64,000 nt of DNA from NCBI RefSeq assembly GCF_000972495.1, contig NZ_LATM01000007.1, positions 124,001 through 188,000 on the forward strand. Direction: 5' to 3'. The stretch is from Hymenobacter terrenus. Its GTDB lineage: Bacteria; Bacteroidota; Bacteroidia; Cytophagales; Hymenobacteraceae. The first letter of the stretch is position 1. Every line of letters begins with the position of its first letter. Under the pieces are notes generated by a model that saw only the letters and a list, made by a program, of their open reading frames with translations, searched no databases and was not told where the DNA came from. Positions 50,472 to 60,529 of the stretch are shown here, one piece after another. Made by a program: the position numbers and the translations under genes.

Positions 50472-50507
50472 AAAAAGCCCCTTGCCAGACTGGCGAGGGG
50501 CTTTTTT
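50472..50507. terminator. Bidirectional terminator between convergent genes
   Basis: AAAAAGCCCCTTGCCA, GAC, TGGCGAGGGGCTTTTTT, with A- and T-runs on both sides, between the basic exported protein (+) and trxA (-). Confidence 0.9.
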
Positions 50508-50527
50508 CTATGCAACGAGAAACGGCA

Positions 50528-50857
50528 TTAAGCCGTTACCTGCGCTTCGAGTTTTTGGGCGAGCACGTGCTTGGGCACGGCGCCTACTTGCTTGTCAACG
50601 ATTTGACCGTTCTTGAAAACCAGCAGCGTGGGAATGCTGCGGATGCCGAATTTCATCGAGGTTTGGGGGTTGGCGTCAACGTCAACTTTGCCCACTACCA
50701 CTTTGCCTTCGTATTCGCCGGCCAGTTCCTCCACTACGGGGCCTACCATGCGGCAGGGGCCGCACCATTCGGCCCAGAAATCGACTAATACTGGCTTGTC
50801 GCCGCCGATGATTTCATCGAAGTTGGCGTCGGTTATTTCAATTGCTTTGTGTCCCAT
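50528..50857 (-). CDS. trxA: Thioredoxin
   Basis: 109 residues with the standard thioredoxin fold: [20 protein letters not shown] carries the WCGPC redox centre, [20 protein letters not shown] precedes the cis-Pro [13 protein letters not shown], and [17 protein letters not shown] closes it. It is a general cytoplasmic protein disulfide reductant, recycled by thioredoxin reductase (not in the window). The start is the ATG at 50857. Confidence 0.96.
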   Translation of the reverse strand: MGHKAIEITDANFDEIIGGDKPVLVDFWAEWCGPCRMVGPVVEELAGEYEGKVVVGKVDVDANPQTSMKFGIRSIPTLLVFKNGQIVDKQVGAVPKHVLAQKLEAQVTA

Positions 50858-51184
50858 TTCAATTTGGGTTGGGTTAATGATGGTCTGGCGTGTACGGCCA
50901 ACGGGGTCGCAAGGTAGCAGATTGGATGTTTAACATAGTGGGTGGGGGAAAGTTCAGAAGCGCGTTTCCGGCCGGCCCAAGGTCCGGCGAACGACTGAAC
51001 TGGCTATCTGAAAGCTGGGAAAGTCATGCTGAACGCAGGCCTTTGAAGGAAGTCATTTACCAGCCTGTCATGCTGAGCGCAGTCGAAGCATCTCGCCCGC
51101 AACAGTAATCCAATCAAGAGGATTAGCGCACGAGCGAGATGCGGCGGCGCTCAGCAGGACGTTCCTCGGACCAATAAACAGTCT
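50858..51184. other. trxA-dnaE spacer with a dispersed repeat
   Basis: About 327 bp without a gene. TGTCATGCTGAGCGCAGTCG plus AAGCATCTCG (51067-51096) pairs imperfectly with CGAGATGCGGCGGCGCTCAG (51136-51155), and a similar TCATGCTGAACGCAG lies at about 51025; the same motif occurs at 32207. It is a repeat, not coding sequence. Confidence 0.5.
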
Positions 51185-54100
51185 CTATATCAGCGTGCAA
51201 ACTTCCAGCTCCAACTCTTTCATCTTCTCAATAAACATCTTGGGCTCAATCTGGAAGCGGCGCGAGAACATGTCCACGGCCAAGTGCTCGTGGGGCTCCA
51301 CGAACTGAATTTCGAGGCGCTTGCCGCCCGGCGCGTGGTCGATGGCGTCTTGCAGGCGGTCGAGCATGGGGCCAGTTACGGTGCGTAGGTCGAGGCGCAC
51401 GCGGACGCCTTTGCTCATTTTCTCGGCCACGTCGGCCAGAGGCTGCATCGAGAGGATGCGCAGGTCCCACTGGTCCTGGGTGTGGCGGCGCAGCTCCTGC
51501 TTGAGGCGCACGTACATGGGTGGCACCTGCTCGTTGGGGTAGTTGCGCGGGTTGATGAGGGGCGCAAACTTGGTGTAGTCGTCGCGGAACAGCGCCGGAT
51601 TTATGCTGGTCTCGTAGTCCTCCAGCGTGAAGGTGCAGAAGGGCTGGCCGGTTTTCGTAGTCTTGAACAGAACGTTGTTGATGAGGCCGGCCACGGCCAG
51701 TTCCTTGTTCTTAATCTCGTCCACCTTGTCGAGGCCGCAGGTGCAGTAGGCGTCCAGTTCCAGCTTGAAGCTGTCGAGCGGGTGGCCCGACAGGTAGAAG
51801 CCCACCACTTCTTTTTCGCGGCGGAGCTGCTCGGTCTTGCTCCAGGGCTCCATCTCGTGCATTTTGGGCAGCGGCGCGGCCACGGCCCCGAACGCTCCGG
51901 CGCCGAAGAGGCTATGCTGCGCCGATTCTTTGGCCGCAGCATGTTGCTGCCCCATTTTCATGGCTTTTTCAATGAGGCTCTGGTCGCCGGCCGGGGCATC
52001 CACGTAGAGGCGGCGGTGCTTGCCGAAACCGTCGAAGGCGCCGGCTTGGGCCAGGCTTTCGAAGGTTTTCTTGTTCACGGTGCGCAGGTTCACGCGCTTG
52101 GCGAAGTCGAAAATGTCGCTGTATTCGCCGTTTTTCTCGCGCTCCTGCACCATGCTTTCCACCGCAAGTTCACCGGCGCCTTTCACCGCGCCCATGCCGA
52201 AACGGATGGCGCCTTCCTGGTTTACGTTGAATTTCAGCAAGGATTCATTCACATCCGGCCCGAGCACGGGCACGCCCTGCTTGCGAGCTTCCTCAATGAA
52301 GAAGGTCACCTTCTTGATGTCGCCCATGTTGTTGGTGAGCACAGCGGCCATGTACTCGGCCGGGTAGTTAGCCTTCAGATAACCAGTCTGGTAAGCCACC
52401 ACCGAGTAAGCGGCGGAGTGCGAGCGGTTGAAGCCGTACTCCGCGAATTTCTCCATCACGTCGAATACCTCGTTGGCTTTTTTCGCCACGATGCCGTGCA
52501 GGTTCTTGGCGCCTTCGATGAACTTCTCACGCTCCAAGGCCATCTTTTTCATGTCCTTCTTGCCCATGGCGCGGCGCAGCAAGTCGGCCCCGCCGAGCGA
52601 GTAGCCAGCCAGAATCTGGGCCGTCTGCATAATCTGCTCCTGGTACACCATGATGCCCTGGCTGTATTCCAGGATGGGTTTTAGGAGCTCGTGCGGGTAC
52701 TCCACTTCCTCGCGGCCGTGCTTGCGGTTGATGAAGTTCGGGATGAATTGCATCGGGCCGGGCCGGTAGAGGGCGTTCATGGCAATCAGGTCCTCGATGT
52801 TGGTCGGCTTCAAGTCCTTGAGATACTGCCGCATACCTTCGGATTCAAACTGGAAGGTGCCGATGGTATCGCCGCGCTGGTAGAGCGCGTAGGTCTTCTC
52901 GTCGTCGAGCGGAATGTTGTCGATGTCGATTTTGACGCCGTGGTTGCGCTCAATCAGGTTCATGGCATCCACGATGATGGTCAGGGTTTTGAGGCCCAGA
53001 AAGTCCATCTTTAGCATGCCCGCACTCTCAATCACCTTGCCGTCGAACTGCGTGACGAGCAGGTCCGAGTCCTTGGAGGTCGAAACGGGGATGTACTTCG
53101 TGATGTCGTCGGGCGCAATGATGACGCCCGCCGCGTGAATACCGGTGTTGCGCACCGAGCCTTCTAGCTGCGTGGCCAGTCGCAGAATCTGGCCCTTGAG
53201 GTTGTCCGGTGACTCGTCACGCCGAATCATGTCCAGTTCTTGGTTTTCGGCGAAGGCGCCGGCCAGCGTGGTGCCCGGCTTTTCGGGCACCATCTTGGTG
53301 AGGTCGTTGGTCTGGGGCAGCGGCAGCTCCAGCGCCCGCGCCACGTCCTTGATGCTGGACTTGGCGGCCATGGTGCCGAAGGTGATAATCTGGGCCACCT
53401 GCGTCTTGCCGTACTTTTCTACCACGTAATCAATGACTTTCTGACGGTTCACGTCGTCAAAGTCGATGTCGATATCGGGCATGGACACGCGCTCCGGGTT
53501 CAGGAAGCGCTCGAACAGCAGCGAATACTTGATGGGGTCGATGTTGGTGATGCCCACGCAGTAAGCCACGGCCGAGCCCGCGGCCGAGCCCCGACCCGGA
53601 CCCACGGCCACGCCCATGTCGCGCCCTTTGTTGATGAAGTCCTGGGTGATGAGGAAGTAGCCCGCAAACCCCATGGTCTGGATGATGCGCAGCTCGTAAT
53701 CGAGGCGCTCTTCGACTTCGGGCGTGCGGTCGGCGTAGCGCGGCGGCTTGTTGAGCTTCACCGTGCCGTTCCCCGCGCTTGGCCCAAAAGCCCCCACGTA
53801 GGTCAGCTCGCGCAGAAACTCGTCGGCGTTGGCAAAGGGGGCCGGGATGGGGAAGTTGGGCAACAAAATGTCGCGCGCCAGCTTGGGCGGCGTGATTTTG
53901 TCGACAATTTCATTGGTGTTGTCCACGCTGTCGGGCCGGTCGGCGAACAGCTCGTTCATCTGCGCCTGGTTCTTGAAGAAGAACTGGTCGTTGGCAAAGC
54001 CGAAGCGGGTGTGGGGCTTGGGTTTCTGCAGTTCCTCGTCGATGCGGCGCAGCTGCTTTTGGGCGTTTTCGTCGCGGCTGTAGTCGCGGCGCAGGTTATC

Positions 54101-54898
54101 GAGCAGGTCGTATTTCACCTCGCCCTTGGAGGTGAGCAGGGTGTAGTAGTTGGTGCGGATGTCGCCGACCGGGATGCTGTGCTCCTCGCCGGTGTTCACG
54201 CACAGCAGCAGGTCGTGGGCGGCGTAGTCGGTTTGGTCGACGTAGTGCGAGTCGTTGGTGCAGATAACCTTGACGTTGTACTTCTTGGCGAAACCGAGCA
54301 GGACTTGATTCACGTCTTCCTGGCTTTTGCCGGTGCCGTCGAAATTCATCAGCCCGTGGCGCTGGATTTCGATGTAATAATCCTCGCCGAACAGGTCGAG
54401 CCACCACTTCAGCTTTTCCTCGGCCTGGGCTTCGGTGCCGAACAAAATCGTCTGCGGAACCTCGGCGCCGATGCAGCAACTGGTGGCAATCAGGCCCTCG
54501 TGGTACTGCACCAGCAGCTCCTTGTCGATGCGCGGAAACTTGGAGTACACGCCCTCAATAAAGCTCATCGAGCAGAGCTTGCTCAGGTTGTGGTAACCGG
54601 CTTGGTCTTTGGCCAGCAGCAGCTGGTGGAAGCGGTTGTCCCTCTCCCCTTTCTCACGGCTGAAGGCCTTCTTGTGCCGGTCTTCTACCAGGTAAAACTC
54701 GCAGCCCACGATGGGCTTCACATTGTACTTGTTGGCCTCGGCCACGAAGTTGAACGCCCCGAACATGTTGCCGTGGTCGGTAAGGGCCACGGCGGGCATG
54801 CCATCCGCCTGCGCCTTCTTCATCAGGGCCGAAATGCTGGCCTGGCCGTCGAGCAGCGAGTATTGGGTGTGGCAATGGAGGTGCGAGAACGTGGGCAT
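51185..54898 (-). CDS. dnaE: DNA polymerase III subunit alpha
   Basis: 1237 residues, the replicative polymerase. The N-terminal PHP domain (FSHLHCHTQYSLLDGQASIS, ALTDHGNMFGAF, GCEFYLVEDRH) is intact and may give proofreading-like or pyrophosphatase activity. The C-family palm has GPGRGSAAGSAVAYCVGI and the catalytic aspartates in SMPDIDIDFDDVNRQ. Then the thumb/fingers (YGFNRSHSAAYSVVAYQTGY), HhH motifs and an OB-fold (AVAGLINNVLFKTTKTGQPF) near the end. Start at ATG 54898. The sequence upstream has TCAACATT-type repeats and no other feature. Confidence 0.97.
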   Translation of the reverse strand: MPTFSHLHCHTQYSLLDGQASISALMKKAQADGMPAVALTDHGNMFGAFNFVAEANKYNVKPIVGCEFYLVEDRHKKAFSREKGERDNRFHQLLLAKDQAGYHNLSKLCSMSFIEGVYSKFPRIDKELLVQYHEGLIATSCCIGAEVPQTILFGTEAQAEEKLKWWLDLFGEDYYIEIQRHGLMNFDGTGKSQEDVNQVLLGFAKKYNVKVICTNDSHYVDQTDYAAHDLLLCVNTGEEHSIPVGDIRTNYYTLLTSKGEVKYDLLDNLRRDYSRDENAQKQLRRIDEELQKPKPHTRFGFANDQFFFKNQAQMNELFADRPDSVDNTNEIVDKITPPKLARDILLPNFPIPAPFANADEFLRELTYVGAFGPSAGNGTVKLNKPPRYADRTPEVEERLDYELRIIQTMGFAGYFLITQDFINKGRDMGVAVGPGRGSAAGSAVAYCVGITNIDPIKYSLLFERFLNPERVSMPDIDIDFDDVNRQKVIDYVVEKYGKTQVAQIITFGTMAAKSSIKDVARALELPLPQTNDLTKMVPEKPGTTLAGAFAENQELDMIRRDESPDNLKGQILRLATQLEGSVRNTGIHAAGVIIAPDDITKYIPVSTSKDSDLLVTQFDGKVIESAGMLKMDFLGLKTLTIIVDAMNLIERNHGVKIDIDNIPLDDEKTYALYQRGDTIGTFQFESEGMRQYLKDLKPTNIEDLIAMNALYRPGPMQFIPNFINRKHGREEVEYPHELLKPILEYSQGIMVYQEQIMQTAQILAGYSLGGADLLRRAMGKKDMKKMALEREKFIEGAKNLHGIVAKKANEVFDVMEKFAEYGFNRSHSAAYSVVAYQTGYLKANYPAEYMAAVLTNNMGDIKKVTFFIEEARKQGVPVLGPDVNESLLKFNVNQEGAIRFGMGAVKGAGELAVESMVQEREKNGEYSDIFDFAKRVNLRTVNKKTFESLAQAGAFDGFGKHRRLYVDAPAGDQSLIEKAMKMGQQHAAAKESAQHSLFGAGAFGAVAAPLPKMHEMEPWSKTEQLRREKEVVGFYLSGHPLDSFKLELDAYCTCGLDKVDEIKNKELAVAGLINNVLFKTTKTGQPFCTFTLEDYETSINPALFRDDYTKFAPLINPRNYPNEQVPPMYVRLKQELRRHTQDQWDLRILSMQPLADVAEKMSKGVRVRLDLRTVTGPMLDRLQDAIDHAPGGKRLEIQFVEPHEHLAVDMFSRRFQIEPKMFIEKMKELELEVCTLI

Positions 54899-55108
54899 AG
54901 TAGGAAGTTTCGAGTTCTAAGCGTTAAATACTGAGTCGCTTCACTGAGCAATCCAGCGTTCAACATTTAAACGCTCAACATTTACAAAGACTAAAGATAC
55001 CCCCGGCTGGCAGGCATTCCCAAACCCAAAATGCCTGCGGTCTGATTCCCTGCACGCTGCATTTTTGGGCTATTTACCGCATCACCTTCACCGCAATAAA
55101 TGCGGGAC

Positions 55109-57430
55109 TCACTTGCCCGCCGCCTGCACACGCAGCACCTCGCCCACCTTCACGGACTGGTCGGGTTTGGCATTCCAGGCCTGGAGGTCGGCCACCTTCA
55201 CATTATACTGGCGGGAAATGCTAAACAAGGTTTCACCTTTGACCACGGTGTGCTGAGTGGCCCCTGCCGCCACTGGAGCAGAGGTGGCAGGGGCAGCCGG
55301 CGCGGCCTTTTTGGGCACGTACAGCGCGGGGTTCACCTTGCTCCCCGGACGGGCAGCTGCGACAACTGGCGCCTGCACCGGTTTTGCCACCGGCACGGCG
55401 GCGACAGACAGCGGCGCCCGCCCCGGAAGTATCAGTACTTGCCCAACCGCTAGGTTAGCGGGGGGCGTGAGGCGATTTACCTCCATGAGAGTTGCCGGTG
55501 GAATGCCGTACAGACGGCTAATGGAATAAACCGTTTCGTGGGGCTCGACGCGGTGCGTAGTTCCGGCCGCCCCGCCCGGCGCCGACGCAGTTACTGGTTT
55601 GGGAGATGCTGTCGCCGGCTTGGCAGCAACCACGGGAGCAGGACTGGGCATGGCTGGCGTAACCGAACGCGCTGGCGGCGCGGACACCAGCTCGGGTGCC
55701 GGAATGGGCTTCGACGCCACCGCTGGAGGAGCCGCAACTGGCTCGGGTTTGCTGGACTCAACGACAGCCGGCTCCGTAGCGGGCTCAGGCTCACTAGGCT
55801 CATCGGCCAAGGGCGTGGGGGCCGGTGCCGGCGCGGGAGAGGACAATGGCGCTACTTCAGGCGCGGGTACAGCGGGAGTGGCTGGAGCCGGTACCGCAAC
55901 CGGAGCAGCCGCGGGCGCGGCGGCAGCAGTAGCCGTCGACAGGGCTTCGCCCCAACCATCGGCTTCCTCCGTCACGACTTGCTTGGTCTCAGTAGTTCCG
56001 TTTTTGACTTTGATTTTTACTTTGACCTTGCCGTCTTCGGGAGCCCGCTCACGTTGGGCAACTACAATTTCGTTGGCACGGTCTATCAACACATCCGTAT
56101 TCGCGGCGGCCGATCCGGCGGTGGGCCGCTCCAAGGCCACTCCTTCGGGCAAGCTGCGGTATTCCACTGCCACTTCGCGCGGGCGGGTGTGCTGAAGCCA
56201 CAAGACCCGGCCGGGCCGCAGGTCATCGAAACGAGACATTCGGTTTTTAGAGAAAATGGCCTTTCGGCGGATGCCATATTTCTGAGCCACGTCCAATACG
56301 GTTTCGCCAGGCTGCGCCACGTGGTATTCCACGGCCGCCACATTGCGCTTGCTTTCCAGATAATATGGGCGGCCGGGTACGGCCATATCGAAAGCTCGCA
56401 GTTCGTTATGACGGAGAAAATCGCCCAGCTTTTGGTGGCCGCGGCGGGCCAGGTCCATGGTCGTTTCGCCGGGCAGCGCAATGAGGGCGCGCAAATTATT
56501 CACCCGCACCTCGGCCGAGTTAGCGGCCACGGCTGGCATCGTCAGCAGTTCTTTGCCGCTTTGCAGGCGCTGATTGGCCACTATGCCAGCGGCCTGCGTG
56601 ACATCCCCCACGGGCACGATGAGCGTGTAGGGCCGGTCGGCGGGCACGGTCGGCGCTAGCAGCCAATGGTTATGAGTGGCCAGCGCGGCCGGGTCGGTGT
56701 GCAGGGTCAGGGCCTGGGCTTCGAGGGTTTGGCCGGCCACGGCGGGAAATTCCTGGAGCAGCAGCGGCGGCTTGGGGTTCTGGCCACAGGCGGGCTCGAA
56801 GGCAATTTTCTGGGCCAGAAACATCAGCACGTAGGGTGAGGTGGCCTCGGTGATGGCTATTTCGGTAGCGTTGGCGTCGGTGGGCAAGGTGTAGGGCTTC
56901 ACGCCACCAAGGCCAGTATTATAGCTCAGCAGGGCGTTCAGCCAGTTACGCAATGAGGCGTTGCTGCGCGACAGGTAGCGGGCGGCGGCGCGGGTGCTGG
57001 CCGTAAGGTGCTGGCGCTCATCCACTGCGTCGCTCACCACCAAACCAAGCTCGGTGGCGGTTTCCTGCTTGAGCTGCCAGTAGCCCACAGCCTCGTGCGG
57101 ACTGCGCGCATTGCCTTGCAGGGCACTTTCCTGCAAGGGCAAGTAGCGGAAATCGAGAGGCACGCCTTCTTCCTTCAGCACGCGGTCGATGATGGGAAAT
57201 GCGGCGTCGGCCAAATCCACCCGGGCCTGAAACGAGGGCTGGTGGCGGCACAGGCCGTCGGCTTTTTGCTGCACCAAGCGCTGGGCTTCTTCATTCAGCA
57301 CAAGGTGCAGGCCGGCCACGTCAAAGGCCGCGGGCACGTCGGGATGCGGACGGGAAACGACGGGTTGAGCGGCCAACGGACCCGCCAGGCCGAGGCCCAG
57401 CACTACAAACAACACAACAGAATTTCGCAT
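55109..57430 (-). CDS. Lytic transglycosylase with three LysM domains (MltD-like)
   Basis: 773 residues from the ATG 57430, signal peptide SVVLFVVLGLGLAGPLAAQ. Residues 90-230 are a lytic transglycosylase domain with the catalytic Glu in YLPLQESALQGNARS and LLSYNTGLGGVKPYT. A first LysM lies near 395-445 (YHVAQPGETVLDVAQKYGIR), then a Pro/Ala/Thr-rich linker of about 180 residues, then two C-terminal LysM domains (HRVEPHETVYSISRLYGIPP; HTVVKGETLFSISRQYNVKV). It cleaves glycan strands in the periplasm. The family is often annotated MltD; residues upstream of 57430 are not part of it. Confidence 0.88.
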   Translation of the reverse strand: MRNSVVLFVVLGLGLAGPLAAQPVVSRPHPDVPAAFDVAGLHLVLNEEAQRLVQQKADGLCRHQPSFQARVDLADAAFPIIDRVLKEEGVPLDFRYLPLQESALQGNARSPHEAVGYWQLKQETATELGLVVSDAVDERQHLTASTRAAARYLSRSNASLRNWLNALLSYNTGLGGVKPYTLPTDANATEIAITEATSPYVLMFLAQKIAFEPACGQNPKPPLLLQEFPAVAGQTLEAQALTLHTDPAALATHNHWLLAPTVPADRPYTLIVPVGDVTQAAGIVANQRLQSGKELLTMPAVAANSAEVRVNNLRALIALPGETTMDLARRGHQKLGDFLRHNELRAFDMAVPGRPYYLESKRNVAAVEYHVAQPGETVLDVAQKYGIRRKAIFSKNRMSRFDDLRPGRVLWLQHTRPREVAVEYRSLPEGVALERPTAGSAAANTDVLIDRANEIVVAQRERAPEDGKVKVKIKVKNGTTETKQVVTEEADGWGEALSTATAAAAPAAAPVAVPAPATPAVPAPEVAPLSSPAPAPAPTPLADEPSEPEPATEPAVVESSKPEPVAAPPAVASKPIPAPELVSAPPARSVTPAMPSPAPVVAAKPATASPKPVTASAPGGAAGTTHRVEPHETVYSISRLYGIPPATLMEVNRLTPPANLAVGQVLILPGRAPLSVAAVPVAKPVQAPVVAAARPGSKVNPALYVPKKAAPAAPATSAPVAAGATQHTVVKGETLFSISRQYNVKVADLQAWNAKPDQSVKVGEVLRVQAAGK

Positions 57431-57521
57431 AGGCAGCACGGGCGGGAGGCGGCCACCGTGGCCACTTCCTGCCCGGAAGCTACAAAGAACCTGATTTTTG
57501 GCCAAAAAACGGGCCGAGGCC

Positions 57522-60446
57522 CTACCGAGGGCCACCAGCCGGCGGGCCGGCAGGCGGTGGGCCACCACCGGGAGCACCGCCCCCATCAGACCGGCCATAG
57601 CCGCCAGGCCGCCCAAACCCCCGTTCGCCGGGAGGCCCGTCAGTAGGCTGGGCTGGAGCTACCACGTTGCCACTGCGGATGTTGTATGTAAACATCAGCA
57701 TGAGATAACGCTGCAAAATGGTAGTTTGCACGTCTTCGTAGTACGCCTCCGTCACGTTGCGCTGAATGGCGCGGTTCTGCCCCAGCAGGTCGAAGGCGTA
57801 GATTTTGATTTCGCCGCGCTGGCCGGGGAAGACCTTCTTGCCTAGGCTGGCATTCCAGAGCAGATACTGCTGGTTGAAGCCGGCCGAGAGGCCCGAATAG
57901 GCCTGATGCAATAGGTCGGTGGAAAAGCTGATGCCCGGCCCTACAATCCAGCCCAGCCGCAGCCGCGTGACTTGCGAGAAGTAGTTGGTATTGAGCCGAG
58001 ATTGCAAGGTATTGCGCACGAAGTTCTGGTTCGACGTGGTAGAAGCCGTGAAATCGAACTGCGGGCTGATGTTGGAGCTGAGCGTGAGCCCGGCCCCGAA
58101 CGATGGCACGCGAGCATAGTTCAGGCCGCCATTCACGATGCCGGGCGTCTGCGTGAAACTGGCGTTGGCGCTCACGTTTACGTTGGTTTTGATGGCTTTG
58201 ATGGGCTGGCCGTAGCTCACCAGCGAGCGCACCGAATACTGCTGGCTCAGGTTGGTAGGCTGGGTGAGCTGGCCGCCGGCCGGCAGGCGTACGCCGGGCG
58301 CCCCCTCCGGCACCACGGTCGTATCGCGAATGGCCACTTGGGTGCGGTTGGAAATCGGGTTCTGCGTGAACGAGCCCGACAGCAGCGCGAAGAAATTGCT
58401 CGATACTTCGGGGTTCGAAGCCGAGTAACGTACCACGCCCGAGTGCTGAAACTCCTGCCGCAGCGTGGGGTTGCCAATGCTGAGCTGCAGGGGATTGGCG
58501 TTGTTCACCACAGCTTGTAGCTGGTTCACGCTGGGTGGGTTGGTATTGGTGCGGTAAAAAATCCGCAGGTTTTTCTGCCGCGTAAAACGGTAGTTGAAGC
58601 TGGCATTGGGCAGCACGTTCACGAAATAGTAGCGCCCGATGCTGGGCCGCGGAAACTGCGCGTTGCTGTACAGCTCCGCGTATTGCCCGGCCAGCCCCAC
58701 ACTGGCCTGGGATTTCTGCGTAATGTGCCGGTAAGTCAGCCCGCCCGACTGCGTTAAGTAGTAGTTATCGAACACGTTGCTCAAGCCTTCATTCAGCTGG
58801 CGGGTGTCGCCGGTCAGCACGTCGTACGTGTACTTGTTCGAGCTATTGGGCGCGTAGTTGATGGCGTAATTGCCTTGCAGCATGTCCTGCTTCGTCAGCG
58901 CTTCGGTAAGAGTCAGGTTGGCGTTGATGCTGCCCCCGTTCTGCTTGAGGTCGCTGGCCTGGTTGAGGTTGTTCAGGGCCGAACCGGTATCAGCGGTCCG
59001 CAAGGTGGTGTTGCTGGTGCGCTGGCTGTAGCTGCCGCCGATGCTCAGGCTGGCAGTCCGCCCGGCCTTAGCGAAACGGTGGCGGAAGAGCAGGTCACCG
59101 CCGGTATTCAGGCCCTTATTGCCCGAGTTATAGTCGCTTTGGATGTTGCTTTGGTCCTCGCCAGCCCGGCGCGTCACCCCAAATACGTTGCTGGTAGCCT
59201 CGTTCTGCTGATAGCTGAAACGCGGCCGGAATAAGATGGAGTTGGCCGAATCAATCTTGTGCTCCAGACGCATATTGAAGCGCTGGTTAGTGTTGATACT
59301 ATTGCTATTGGCGCTTTGGGTGTAGGTGGTACTGGCCTGCTCCGGCAGCACGTACTGCCGGTTCGTGGTGCTGAGTAAGGTGTTGTTGGCCCGATTGAAA
59401 AAGTAGCTGGCCGATAAGTCGGTTTTCTTATTCCAGGAATCGGAGTAGTTCAGGCCCAGCGCGTTGGTTTTGGTGATGCCGCCGCTCTGGTTCACCAGGA
59501 AGTCGCCGGCATTGCCCCCATTGCCGGCCGCACCGCCGCGCCCGCCTCCCCCACCCCGGCCGTTGCCGCCCTGGTTCGAGTTGCCCACCACTCCCAGCAG
59601 GTCTTCGGTGCCAAAGTTCTGCTCGTTCACGTTGTTCGACTGTGCCAGCACCGACACTCGCTGGCTGCCCTTGAACTTGTTCACGTTGCCGCTGGCCCGG
59701 TAGCGCTCGGTTCCGGCGCCAGCCAGCACTCGCCCAAAAGTGCCGTTGCGAAACTCCGCCTTGGTCACGATATTGATAGTTTTGGTAGTGTTACCATCAT
59801 CCAAGCCCGAAAACCGGCTCTGCTCGCTGCGCTGGTCGAATACCTCCACTTTATCTACCATCTCGGCGGGCAGGTTTTTGAGCACCGCGTCGGGGTCGTT
59901 GCCGAAGAAGGGCTTGCCGTCCACCAGCACCTGCTGCACGTTTTCACCCTGAGCCTGCACCTTGCCGTCGGTGCCACGGCTCACGCCGGGCAGTTTCTCA
60001 AGCAGGTCGCCGGTAGTCGCATCAGGGTTGGTTTTGAAGGCGCGGGCGTTAAATTGGGTGGTGTCTCCCTTCTGCACCGGTTGGGCTGCTTGGCCCGTCA
60101 CCACCACGCCCTTCAGCCGCACACCACCGGTTTGCAGTGCCAGTGTCCCCAGTTGCACGGGCTGCCCGCTCACGGTCAGCACCTGGCTCAGCTTCTGATA
60201 GCCTACAAAGGACGCATCCAGCACATACCGCCCGGCGGCCACGTTATCAAACTGAAATTTGCCGTTGGCATCAGCCGCCGCGCCGGTTTTCACCGAGTCG
60301 GGCAGGCGAATCAGCAGTACGTTGGCTCCGATAAGTGGCGACTGGTCTTTGCTGTCGGTCACACGCCCGCTCACGGTGGTAGGCGCCTGCGCGTAGGACA
60401 GATTTAGCCCAATCAGGAAGAAAAAAACGCAGGTAAAGAGCCGCAT
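57522..60446 (-). CDS. TonB-receptor-like outer-membrane protein
   Basis: 974 residues with signal peptide LFTCVFFFLIGLNLSYA-Q. A carboxypeptidase-regulatory-like domain (ISLI-type VSGRVTDSKDQSPLIGANVL) is followed by a plug (GDLLEKLPGVSRGTDGKVQA, VDGKPFFGNDPDAVLKNLPA) and an OMP_b-brl_3-type barrel ending FSTDLLHQAYSGLSAGFNQQ and YLMLMFTYNIRSG. A Gly/Pro-rich tail of 40 residues follows the last strand, an unusual end for a barrel. No SusD-like partner is adjacent; the substrate is unknown. Two stretches, one Gly/Asn-rich (GGNGRGGGGGRGGAAGNGGN), interrupt the barrel loops. Confidence 0.85.
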   Translation of the reverse strand: MRLFTCVFFFLIGLNLSYAQAPTTVSGRVTDSKDQSPLIGANVLLIRLPDSVKTGAAADANGKFQFDNVAAGRYVLDASFVGYQKLSQVLTVSGQPVQLGTLALQTGGVRLKGVVVTGQAAQPVQKGDTTQFNARAFKTNPDATTGDLLEKLPGVSRGTDGKVQAQGENVQQVLVDGKPFFGNDPDAVLKNLPAEMVDKVEVFDQRSEQSRFSGLDDGNTTKTINIVTKAEFRNGTFGRVLAGAGTERYRASGNVNKFKGSQRVSVLAQSNNVNEQNFGTEDLLGVVGNSNQGGNGRGGGGGRGGAAGNGGNAGDFLVNQSGGITKTNALGLNYSDSWNKKTDLSASYFFNRANNTLLSTTNRQYVLPEQASTTYTQSANSNSINTNQRFNMRLEHKIDSANSILFRPRFSYQQNEATSNVFGVTRRAGEDQSNIQSDYNSGNKGLNTGGDLLFRHRFAKAGRTASLSIGGSYSQRTSNTTLRTADTGSALNNLNQASDLKQNGGSINANLTLTEALTKQDMLQGNYAINYAPNSSNKYTYDVLTGDTRQLNEGLSNVFDNYYLTQSGGLTYRHITQKSQASVGLAGQYAELYSNAQFPRPSIGRYYFVNVLPNASFNYRFTRQKNLRIFYRTNTNPPSVNQLQAVVNNANPLQLSIGNPTLRQEFQHSGVVRYSASNPEVSSNFFALLSGSFTQNPISNRTQVAIRDTTVVPEGAPGVRLPAGGQLTQPTNLSQQYSVRSLVSYGQPIKAIKTNVNVSANASFTQTPGIVNGGLNYARVPSFGAGLTLSSNISPQFDFTASTTSNQNFVRNTLQSRLNTNYFSQVTRLRLGWIVGPGISFSTDLLHQAYSGLSAGFNQQYLLWNASLGKKVFPGQRGEIKIYAFDLLGQNRAIQRNVTEAYYEDVQTTILQRYLMLMFTYNIRSGNVVAPAQPTDGPPGERGFGRPGGYGRSDGGGAPGGGPPPAGPPAGGPR

Positions 60447-60529
60447 ATGACTGGTAAAAGCAACCGAAACTCGCTTGACGGCATCTAGCCGCTCAAGGTT
60501 TATAATCCAGCAGAATGAGCGCCGGGCAG

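Noticed and set aside
53240..54934. 564-residue plus-strand frame opposite dnaE
   Set aside because: Antisense shadow; DnaE motifs on the minus strand are complete.
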